A DNA stretch of 6,570 nucleotides. Source: Bacillota bacterium. Lineage in GTDB: Bacteria; Bacillota; Clostridia; Peptostreptococcales; Acidaminobacteraceae. The notes below the pieces were generated by a model. It had not been told where the DNA came from and searched no databases. It was given only the letters and a program-made list of their open reading frames with translations. A program made the translations under genes and the position numbers. Position 1 is the stretch's first letter; every line of letters starts with the position of its first letter. The DNA lies in contig JAEZUZ010000035.1 of the NCBI GenBank assembly GCA_023443345.1, positions 1 through 6,570 on the forward strand. The letters run 5' to 3'. Of the stretch, positions 1 through 5,656 are shown piece after piece.

Positions 1-46
1 CAATCTTTATTTTTTCTTCTAATGTTCTTTTAGTGTGTTTTCCCAT
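1..46 (-). CDS. 5' end of a gene leaving the window, possible transposase (partial)
   Basis: Only the first 15 codons are visible, reading MGKHTKRTLEEKIKI, starting at an ATG (44-46) and continuing past the left edge. A GGAGGT ribosome binding site at 57-62 lies 10 bases upstream, which supports this start. The short basic N-terminus followed by a 'LEEKIKI' helix resembles the start of helix-turn-helix transposases of the IS3 orfA type, but 15 residues are too few to be sure, and no insertion-sequence end could be recognised next to it. It could equally be any small basic DNA-binding protein. It follows the DUF1287 gene on the same strand after a 92-base gap and probably has its own promoter. 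Confidence 0.45.
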   Translation of the reverse strand, partial: MGKHTKRTLEEKIKI

Positions 47-78
47 AAAAAATAATACCTCCGGAGTTTGCTAAATTA

Positions 79-89
79 AGTATAGTATA
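79..89 (-). promoter_or_regulatory. Possible -10 element of the left-edge gene
   Basis: On the minus strand two overlapping TATACT hexamers (84-89 and 79-84) lie about 35 bases upstream of the start codon at 46, at a sensible distance for a -10 box. No convincing -35 box is seen; the nearest TTTAGA is 19 bases away from the first hexamer. In AT-rich DNA this could be chance. Confidence 0.3.
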
Positions 90-138
90 CTTTTTATTTA
101 GCGTGTACTCTAAAGGTATTATAATCATTGCCCATTTT

Positions 139-1383
139 TTATTGCTCATCATCTTCATTATCTTCTTCTATTGTTTCTTCCTCAACATCTTGATAATATG
201 TCTGATCGTCTTCGTTATAATCATAATAATTTTGTTCTGACTCTTGAGGAAGTGGCTTTTCTACTCTATTTTTGTTCTTTACTCTTTCACTATTTTGAGA
301 ATACTTAATCAATAATTCCCTTGGAAGAAGAGATCCATTTATCCTATAGTGAGACGATATGCTAAATCCGTCTTTGGAAGTTATATCGTAGTCTCTATTC
401 TTAGCATGGTGATGTATAATTAATGGCTGTCCCTTAGGTCCAGGAACACCCAGTACTATTCCGACATGTTTCTGATCTTTAAAAAATACAATGTCTCCTT
501 CTGCCCACTCACTTGACTTTGTTATATCTACTGATAGAGTCTTTGCATAGGAAGATATAAAAGTATGGAGTATGTCTATATCTCTAAAACTCTCATCTTC
601 AATATTTGTCTTATATTGATAGTTATCTGGATGGGCCATCATATCTTCTTTAATCATCTCTCTTATATCATAGCCAGCCTCTGTAAAAGCTCTTATAAGA
701 ACATCTACAGAACCTCCTAAGTTTTGAGGGGCATATCCCTGAATGCTTTGATCTTCTATAAACTCTGGGTTGAAATATTCATCTCTTAAAGCACCTATAA
801 GGAAGTCTCTAGAGTCGGTATAGCCATTGTTATTAAAATCAAATTCAGAATCTATATTTGCATTTTTAAGAGGAATTCTCAAAGTAATACCTGAAGATGG
901 TTCTTGAGTTTTGGCCTGATTAAATATCTTTAGAATTTCCTTGTCTATTGTATATTTATTTGCAATACTCTCAAACGTTTCATTAGATGAAACTTCATGA
1001 TTTATAACAGAATTTATCTGATTTTTTTCAATTATCTCTGATACTTCTGAAGATATAAAACCTATTTTTTCTTTATACTTTACTTTGAAATATTTTGTAT
1101 TTCCACTTGTTGAATATCCATAGTAGTCTAGGATTTCTCCCTTACTTGGTTTACCTACTTCTAATTCTAAATTTTCATCAAATATTGTTGCTAAATCCTT
1201 ATTTACTATTACTTTTTGCTGATCATTATCTCTATCAACTACATCTCCTAAGGAATTTCCCTTAGAGCCAATAAGTTTTGATACACAACCCTTAAGAGCA
1301 AACATCAATAGCAATAATATACACACCAGGATTACATATAGGACAATTCTTCTAGTTCTATAAACTCCATTTCTCAGTGCCAT
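139..1383 (-). CDS. Membrane-anchored SH3/LysM/DUF1287 cell-wall protein
   Basis: A 414-residue protein probably acting in the cell wall. Seen in order: a basic N-terminus and one membrane helix (residues about 13-31); an SH3b-like region (57-117); a LysM-like peptidoglycan-binding module (128-172, with ETFESIANKY); and a DUF1287 domain (about 178-355). That domain opens with an EF-hand-like loop (D182, N184, N186, D190, D193) and carries the NlpC/P60-type HVGIV motif (H306) and IIHHH (324-326). The tail (387-414) is very acidic and tyrosine-rich. DUF1287 proteins I recall have GVCTDV where this one has GGSVDV, so the expected catalytic Cys is Ser225; it may be an inactive, binding-only member. 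Cys33 follows LKG, a poor lipobox, so a helix anchor is more likely than a lipoprotein. The start is supported by AAGGAG six bases upstream. It has its own promoter, downstream of the adhesin's terminator. Confidence 0.85.
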   Translation of the reverse strand: MALRNGVYRTRRIVLYVILVCILLLLMFALKGCVSKLIGSKGNSLGDVVDRDNDQQKVIVNKDLATIFDENLELEVGKPSKGEILDYYGYSTSGNTKYFKVKYKEKIGFISSEVSEIIEKNQINSVINHEVSSNETFESIANKYTIDKEILKIFNQAKTQEPSSGITLRIPLKNANIDSEFDFNNNGYTDSRDFLIGALRDEYFNPEFIEDQSIQGYAPQNLGGSVDVLIRAFTEAGYDIREMIKEDMMAHPDNYQYKTNIEDESFRDIDILHTFISSYAKTLSVDITKSSEWAEGDIVFFKDQKHVGIVLGVPGPKGQPLIIHHHAKNRDYDITSKDGFSISSHYRINGSLLPRELLIKYSQNSERVKNKNRVEKPLPQESEQNYYDYNEDDQTYYQDVEEETIEEDNEDDEQ

Positions 1384-1412
1384 ACTTATCTCCTTAATTT
1401 ATTGTTTTTAAT

Positions 1413-1442
1413 ATTATATCACTCACAAATACTTTTATTCAA
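1413..1442 (-). promoter_or_regulatory. Sigma-A type promoter of the DUF1287 gene
   Basis: On the minus strand TTGAAT (1437-1442) and a perfect TATAAT (1413-1418) are separated by 18 bases, about 30 bases upstream of the start codon at 1383 and just after the hairpin ending the preceding gene. The arrangement suggests that the DUF1287 gene is transcribed independently of the adhesin gene. Confidence 0.7.
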
Positions 1443-1449
1443 ATTTAAA

Positions 1450-1474
1450 GGGAGATATGTCAATCATATCTCCC
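1450..1474 (-). terminator. Hairpin terminator of the adhesin gene
   Basis: A perfect 10-bp stem (GGGAGATATG paired with CATATCTCCC) with a 5-base loop, followed on the minus strand by a modest T-rich stretch (TTTAAATTT). The stop codon of the adhesin reading frame (1460-1462) lies inside the loop, which is unusual and fits the view that the last codons of that frame were originally untranslated. Confidence 0.7.
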
Positions 1475-3427
1475 TATCGTGGCTGTTTTATCTATATCTC
1501 TACTATTAGTTTCTATAAGAATCAAAATAAAGTTTAATGTTCCTACTATATAGCTATATAACGTAGAAAATATATTTTTATTTACCTTTTTAAATTTAAA
1601 TATAAAAGTTGAGAGTAAAAGCATTAAAACTGCTAGAGAACTACCCATATAGTTTATTCCTGTGCTTGGCAAACTTGGTATGATTGTAAGTTTATTATTT
1701 GTAAGACTTATCTCTAGGTCTGAAGTATCTTTATCAACTATAAATTCTATATCTCTAGATTTTTCAAAACCTTCAGGTGCCTCTATCTCTCTTAATATAT
1801 AACTTCCATACTTAAGTCCGCTTATAACTTTGGGAGTGCCATCGCTTATAAAGCTCTCTAAAGTATTTCCGTTCTTATCTAATACTGCAAGTTTTGCACC
1901 AGGTAGCAATTTCCCAGACTGATCTAGCTTTTTTACAGTAACTATTGTCGGATTATTTACAACTTCAACCTCAACTCTATCTCTATCTGTTTTAAACTTG
2001 ATATCATTGTTTTTTAAGTATCCATCTGGACTTTCTAACTCTCTAATTGTATATGTCTTATCTGGATCTAATTCACTAAATTCCATTGTACTTCCATCAG
2101 ATATCCAATCATAAATCATCTTTCCACTATCATCATATATTCCAAGGTGAGCACCTTTTAGAGATATTCCATTACTATCAACTTTATTTACTAGTAGCTT
2201 TGGCTTTTTCTTATTTTTTATTACTACCTCTTTATTTGCATCATCTAATCCTCTTATATCTAATCCAACTTCTTCATCACTTTTTATATAACCTTCTGGT
2301 GGACTTATCTCTTTTACTTTATATCTCGCCTTTTTTATATTTTCAAACTTTGCCTCTCCATTAGAATCTGTAAAAGTTTTCGATATAAGATTGTCATTTT
2401 CATCAAAAAGACCTATTTCTGCATTTTCCAATAATTCTGAAGAATCTATATCTTCTTTGTTTACCTTTATATTTGTAGTTGCCAAATTTAGAATTAAATC
2501 TAATGTATTGTAATTGCTATATTTAAAAAGCCCAAATGCCTGATATGCATTATTTTTCCAGTAAACAGTATTAACTCCATAAAAATCTCTCTTTTTAGAT
2601 ACTAGTTTTATTTTTGAATCTACCTCTTTATTGTCTACATCTAGCACTAATTTGTTATCTACTACAGAAGTATTTATATATTCACTCTCGACATAATAAT
2701 TTTTTAGTACATCATTTTTGTCATCTAGCTCAATTACACTATCACCTGCTATATCTGTAAATTTATAGCTATTACTACTATCATCATAAGTTAAATTCTC
2801 ATGTGTAAATTCAGGCTTCTTATTTATATTTTCTATTTCTGAAATCCTATCATTTTTCCACTTGCTATAATTTTTATAACTTTCTGTTTCCTTTGTATCT
2901 CCTGTGGCTTGCATACCTAAGTTTTCCCAGATCATAACCTGCGTATAGAAATAATCCTTATTTGTCTTTTCTGAATTATTCCAACCTACATATGTAATAT
3001 CTGATAATTTCTCCTTTAACTCATCAGAATATGGCATTTTATGTTCTTCTTTAGCCACAGGAGGTACTACCCCTAAGATATCTTCTCCTTCTAAATTTGA
3101 TTCCATTAATTCTTCACTATCTATCTCTTCTCCTTCAAATTTCTTATATCCTTCTCCTTCACTTCCATACGTACTATTAGACCTCCACATATGTAGACAA
3201 AAGACTATATTGTCATCTTCTACCTCATTCATATATTGCTTAGAAACTCCGCTCTCAGTAAACAAATTGCCGTTTCCATCCTCAAATTTCCATTCCTGAT
3301 CCTCTATATCATATCTCTCACCTAAGATCAGAGTATTTGATTCATACTCTTGTGCATAAGTAAAATTAGGTACTAAAACCCCTACAATCAGTGTAAATAT
3401 TAAAAATACTTTTAAAAACTTTTTCAT
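1460..3427 (-). CDS. LPxTG-anchored thioester-domain surface adhesin with three SpaA/CnaB-like domains
   Basis: A 655-residue secreted wall protein. Seen: a signal peptide (residues 1-25, cleavage likely after TYA); a thioester-domain-like region with FCLHMW (Cys77) and the TQxxIW-type signature TQVMIW (Gln163), the pair that forms the internal thioester; three SpaA/CnaB-like repeats (about 317-405, 409-491, 494-577), each with a Lys in the first strand and an E-x-x-x-P-[ED]-G-[YF] motif (SPPEGY, SPDGY, APEGF) consistent with isopeptide crosslinks; then LPSTG (586-590), a membrane helix and KFKK. In known families the thioester domain binds host surface molecules covalently and sortase A links the protein to peptidoglycan; that role is inferred here. 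Odd: about 40 more residues, including a second hydrophobic stretch, follow the usual basic tail. AGGGAGG four bases before ATG supports the start. No sortase gene is in the window. Confidence 0.88.
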   Translation of the reverse strand: MKKFLKVFLIFTLIVGVLVPNFTYAQEYESNTLILGERYDIEDQEWKFEDGNGNLFTESGVSKQYMNEVEDDNIVFCLHMWRSNSTYGSEGEGYKKFEGEEIDSEELMESNLEGEDILGVVPPVAKEEHKMPYSDELKEKLSDITYVGWNNSEKTNKDYFYTQVMIWENLGMQATGDTKETESYKNYSKWKNDRISEIENINKKPEFTHENLTYDDSSNSYKFTDIAGDSVIELDDKNDVLKNYYVESEYINTSVVDNKLVLDVDNKEVDSKIKLVSKKRDFYGVNTVYWKNNAYQAFGLFKYSNYNTLDLILNLATTNIKVNKEDIDSSELLENAEIGLFDENDNLISKTFTDSNGEAKFENIKKARYKVKEISPPEGYIKSDEEVGLDIRGLDDANKEVVIKNKKKPKLLVNKVDSNGISLKGAHLGIYDDSGKMIYDWISDGSTMEFSELDPDKTYTIRELESPDGYLKNNDIKFKTDRDRVEVEVVNNPTIVTVKKLDQSGKLLPGAKLAVLDKNGNTLESFISDGTPKVISGLKYGSYILREIEAPEGFEKSRDIEFIVDKDTSDLEISLTNNKLTIIPSLPSTGINYMGSSLAVLMLLLSTFIFKFKKVNKNIFSTLYSYIVGTLNFILILIETNSRDIDKTATIGRYD

Positions 3428-3503
3428 AAAACCTCCCTATTAAAATTTTAGGTTTTATAAACTGATTGTTTATGTTTTAATGTTAGTTTCCTTACTAGAA
3501 TGA

Positions 3504-3596
3504 ATTGAGTTTAATACAAAAGAAGATATTGCTTTATTGGTCTATGATTACAATCCTTATAAGTCTTTAATCAAAAGCAATTTAAAAATGTCATAG
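3504..3596 (+). pseudogene. Decayed partial copy of the 5057-5530 gene
   Basis: No intact gene is seen in 3428-3744. This stretch translates to IEFNTKEDIALLVYDYN, then KSLIKSN and a stop at 3594-3596, closely matching residues about 41-57 (HIQLDTKEDIGLIVYDY) and 73-78 (RSLIKH) of the plus-strand gene at 5057. A core of 16 identical bases (ACAAAAGAAGATATTG at 3516 and 5192) is followed by an 11-base identity (GTCTATGATTA). A TGA lies just upstream (3501-3503), there is no start codon, and about a dozen codons between the two blocks are missing. The rest of the gene is not recognisable. It is a remnant of a paralogue, left by duplication followed by decay, or by insertion of the neighbouring cassette. 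Confidence 0.75.
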
Positions 3597-3652
3597 TATA
3601 GAATATATAATAATATTCCTGATATTTTTGTTTTTCAAATAATAATTGAATA

Positions 3653-3680
3653 TAAAAAAACGATTAGATCCCCTAATCGT
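3653..3680 (-). terminator. Rho-independent terminator of the 4969-3745 cassette
   Basis: On the minus strand an 8-bp stem (ACGATTAG paired with CTAATCGT) with a 5-base loop is followed at once by seven T residues. It stands about 65 bases after the stop of the 144-residue gene and is the best terminator in the window. The plus-strand side (CTTTTATA) is weaker. Confidence 0.85.
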
Positions 3681-3744
3681 CTTTTATAAAATTAACATAT
3701 TTTCTAAAAGGTTCATGTAATACTCTAATATTGAAGGTTTTCTT

Positions 3745-4179
3745 CTAAAAATATATGTCGTAAATATCTTCCCTTAAGAATACTTCTCCTTCATGAGTAA
3801 TAGTAAATAATAGACAATCTCCAGTTCCTTTTTCAAAAAAACTGTAATCTGATTGATCATCAAAAGCTCTAGTTGATATCGAAAGTTTATCATAAATAAA
3901 AAAGCTATTGTATTTACTTAAAAATTTTTCTGTATTTTTTGTTATTTCAAAGCAATAAACATATGCTTTGGATCCTTTTGATACAGTTCCTGGCCACTGA
4001 TTAGACCGTTTTACTTGAATTAAATCGTGAAAGATTTCTAATTTATCAATTTCTAAATCACCATATTCTTCTACTATCTCAAACCTAGAACATAATTCCA
4101 ACACAATATTTAGAATTTCATTGTATTTGGTTTTTTGATATTGAGATATATTTACATAATTATTATTTAAGTAGTTCAT
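3745..4179 (-). CDS. Hypothetical 144-residue soluble protein, last gene of the cassette
   Basis: I do not recognise this as a named family. It has no signal peptide or membrane segment and is probably cytoplasmic. An N-terminal helical part (residues about 12-40) is followed by a mixed region with a WPGT motif (62-65), a FFIYDKLS stretch (93-100), the acidic 'DYSFFEKGTGDCLLFTITHE' segment and a hydrophobic C-terminus. The general look (small, acidic patches, beta-rich end) is like immunity or accessory proteins beside toxin genes, but that rests on context only. ATG is preceded by AAGGA five bases upstream. It follows the broken toxin-like gene by 31 bases and precedes the strong terminator. 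Past its TAG stop, the same frame stays open for 23 codons to a second TAG located in the terminator stem, so the present end could be a premature stop. Confidence 0.7.
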   Translation of the reverse strand: MNYLNNNYVNISQYQKTKYNEILNIVLELCSRFEIVEEYGDLEIDKLEIFHDLIQVKRSNQWPGTVSKGSKAYVYCFEITKNTEKFLSKYNSFFIYDKLSISTRAFDDQSDYSFFEKGTGDCLLFTITHEGEVFLREDIYDIYF

Positions 4180-4210
4180 AGTAATCCTTTAAATAAAGAA
4201 ACAATGTGCT

Positions 4211-4619
4211 TTACTTTGTTTTTTTTACAGTTATCATAGGCATATTTAGAGGATATAGTAAAAACATCTCCCCATATTTTAATCTATTAACTGCATCCCT
4301 TTTAGATTTAATAGCTGAACTAAGATAGACATCATTATTATATATATCTGCAGAGTAATACTTTATGCTATTTTGATCTTTCTTTAGTTTTTCAATTACT
4401 TTAGATGCAGTATAGTGAGTTGTACTATAAATAACAACGCCTGCAAAAACTTTTAAAATAGCTTTGATTAACACAGCAGCTGCAGCTTTAGTTCCTAGAA
4501 CTAAATCATCTTTCTCACTAATCTTCTTAGAAGTTTCTCTTTAATGTATCTGATTTATCATCTATGTTCTCAGTTAAAGCTACTAATTCTCTTTCATTAA
4601 ACTTTTTATAGTTTATGTT
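4211..4619 (-). pseudogene. Frameshifted, start-less gene with toxin-like C-terminus
   Basis: The uninterrupted 3' part can be read from a GTG at 4474, but coding sequence continues upstream of it in the same frame (ETSKKISEKDDLVLG, then KAAAAV) to a stop at 4541-4543. In the next frame the region 4619-4530 reads NYKKFNERELVALTENIDD, then KSDTLKRNF, ending at a TAA (4527-4529). The two parts join through a +1 shift between 4527 and 4542, so this is one gene broken by a one-base insertion (or two-base deletion). The upstream part has no ATG; ATA (4614-4616) stands where MNYKKF would start. The product has a hydrophobic helix (AVLIKAILKVFAGVVIYSTT) and ends with a Y-x-x-x-x-Y-N-N-x-V-Y ... A-x-x-R-L-K-x-G pattern that I recall from C-termini of predicted secreted toxins. 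The function is not certain. It could still be expressed from GTG as an 87-residue protein, but no good ribosome binding site precedes that codon. Confidence 0.7.
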
Positions 4620-4639
4620 TTATTCGACTGTTCTTTTAA

Positions 4640-4969
4640 TTATTTTCTAATTTTATAAAATAAACTTCCTAAAAAATTTCCTACAAGAGCTATCACTCCA
4701 TATATCACTAAGTATATAAGAGCAGATGAATTATATATTGTAAAAACTGCCACTATAAACATCATGACTGTGATAATAGGTATAAGTAAATCTAATCCAT
4801 ATTTTATTCCATAGAAGATAGATAGTAGTAGAATAGCTATAGGTGTAAGTATGAGCAATATAAAAAACTCTGCAGAACCATCATTTTTTGAAAATATCTT
4901 GGGAATAATATAATATAGTATTATTAAGATAAAAATATAAACTATGTACTTTAAAAGTTTTTTATTCAT
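4640..4969 (-). CDS. Small four-helix integral membrane protein of unknown function
   Basis: A 109-residue, very hydrophobic protein with four predicted membrane helices (residues about 5-26, 34-54, 61-79, 83-105), short loops, and lysines at both ends (MNKKLLK and YKIRK), so both termini are probably cytoplasmic. Conserved-looking points are IFYGIKYG between helices 2 and 3, and YNSSALIY before helix 4, followed by GNFLGSLF. I have seen similar unnamed membrane proteins in clostridia, but can give no function. The start is set by GGGAGG five bases upstream of ATG. It is the first gene of the minus-strand cassette, separated by about 20 bases from the broken gene, and diverges from the gene at 5057 across an 87-base intergenic region that must hold both promoters. 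Protection of the membrane from a neighbouring toxin is a possible but unsupported role. Confidence 0.7.
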   Translation of the reverse strand: MNKKLLKYIVYIFILIILYYIIPKIFSKNDGSAEFFILLILTPIAILLLSIFYGIKYGLDLLIPIITVMMFIVAVFTIYNSSALIYLVIYGVIALVGNFLGSLFYKIRK

Positions 4970-5027
4970 TTCATCCTCCCTTTTATAAATTTATACCCTC
5001 TTTTTATTCCACTTTATAAAATTGATG

Positions 5028-5033
5028 TATAAT
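5028..5033 (+). promoter_or_regulatory. -10 element of the 5057 gene
   Basis: A perfect TATAAT, preceded directly by TG, lies 23 bases before the start codon at 5057. No clear -35 hexamer is visible at 16-18 bases, so the assignment rests on the -10 box and its position in the divergent intergenic region. Confidence 0.5.
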
Positions 5034-5056
5034 AAAAAATACTAATAGGAGATCTA

Positions 5057-5530
5057 ATGAATAAAAAAGGAATTAAAATTGCTGCTGTTATAGTAATTGT
5101 TTTAGGAGTAATCTTTGTAATTTATAAATATATGTCTTATAAAGAGTACGTTCCATCTAATGATGAAATAGCTCTACATATTCAATTGGACACAAAAGAA
5201 GATATTGGATTAATAGTCTATGATTATGAAATAGGAAATCAAAAATATAGCGCAGGCATAGCAAACGCTGATAGGTCATTGATTAAACATGATTCAGATA
5301 ACATTGTAGTATGGAACAAAAATGAACTAAATAATATTTCTGATCCTTTTGAATTATCAATGAAACTTAGGATCATAACTGAATATGTACCACCCAACTT
5401 TGAAAATGTATATCCAGATAATATAACAAAGCATATAGATCCAATATCATTGAAATTAGAATTTGGTAAGTCATATTTTATTACAATCACAGGCGATAAT
5501 ATAAATGGATATAGAGCTATTTTGAAATAA
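5057..5530 (+). CDS. Small membrane-tethered extracytoplasmic protein of unknown function
   Basis: A 157-residue protein with a basic start (MNKKGIK), one N-terminal hydrophobic helix (residues about 7-23) and a roughly 130-residue domain predicted outside the membrane. There is no lipobox Cys, and cleavage is doubtful, so it is probably anchored by its helix. Recognisable segments are DTKEDIGLIVYDY (45-57), AGIANADRSLIKHD (66-79), LRIITEYVPPNFENVYP (104-120) and GKSYFITITGDNINGYRAIL at the end; the alternating pattern suggests an all-beta domain. I have the impression of similar uncharacterised proteins in many Bacillota, but no function is known to me. The ATG follows AGGAG with a five-base gap. 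It is a single-gene unit with its own -10 box and terminator. A decayed second copy of the middle of this gene lies at 3504-3596, so the family was once present twice here. Confidence 0.75.
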   Translation: MNKKGIKIAAVIVIVLGVIFVIYKYMSYKEYVPSNDEIALHIQLDTKEDIGLIVYDYEIGNQKYSAGIANADRSLIKHDSDNIVVWNKNELNNISDPFELSMKLRIITEYVPPNFENVYPDNITKHIDPISLKLEFGKSYFITITGDNINGYRAILK

Positions 5531-5551
5531 TTTTATAGAAATATAAATTTA

Positions 5552-5582
5552 AAATGGGCATTTCTTTATTGAATGCCCATTT
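5552..5582 (+). terminator. Hairpin terminator of the 5057 gene
   Basis: A perfect 11-bp stem (AAATGGGCATT paired with AATGCCCATTT) with a 9-base loop begins about 20 bases after the stop codon. The following sequence on the plus strand is T-rich but interrupted (TTTATTATG), so efficiency may be moderate. Its symmetry means that it could also work on the opposite strand for transcripts coming from 6388. Confidence 0.7.
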
Positions 5583-5608
5583 ATTATGAACTTTTATTTG
5601 CTATTAAT

Positions 5609-5636
5609 AACATCTACTTTATTTCACGTAGATGTT
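5609..5636 (-). terminator. Second hairpin in the convergent intergenic region
   Basis: A 9-bp stem (AACATCTAC paired with GTAGATGTT) with a 10-base loop lies 20 bases beyond the stop of the minus-strand DUF6994-like gene. On the minus strand it is followed by ATTAATAGC, a weak T-tract; on the plus strand by TTCATATA after the final GTT. It probably serves the minus-strand gene, or acts together with the 5552-5582 hairpin as a two-way barrier. Confidence 0.55.
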
Positions 5637-5656
5637 TTCATATATACAACTTTTAA

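Noticed and set aside
124..140. Similarity between TTGCCCATTTTTTATT at the left and the GCCCATTTATTATG hairpin arm near 5575, as a possible repeat or element end
   Set aside because: The match is short and AT-rich, and the left copy has no partner arm, so chance is sufficient.
1285..1287. Cys33 of the DUF1287 protein as a lipoprotein attachment site
   Set aside because: The preceding LKG has a Lys at -2, which does not fit a lipobox, and the helix reads better as a plain membrane anchor.
1546..1561. Palindrome TATATAGCTATATA within the adhesin tail as an operator
   Set aside because: It lies inside the reading frame near the 3' end, is made almost only of A and T and has no promoter beside it.
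2086..2364. Plus-strand open frame of 92 codons inside the adhesin gene
   Set aside because: It lies antisense to well-supported SpaA/CnaB domains, has a low-complexity Leu/His/Tyr-rich composition and no ribosome binding site; a shadow of the real gene.
5239..5490. Minus-strand open frame opposite the 5057 gene
   Set aside because: It is antisense to a gene with a good start, ribosome binding site, -10 box and terminator; no features of its own.
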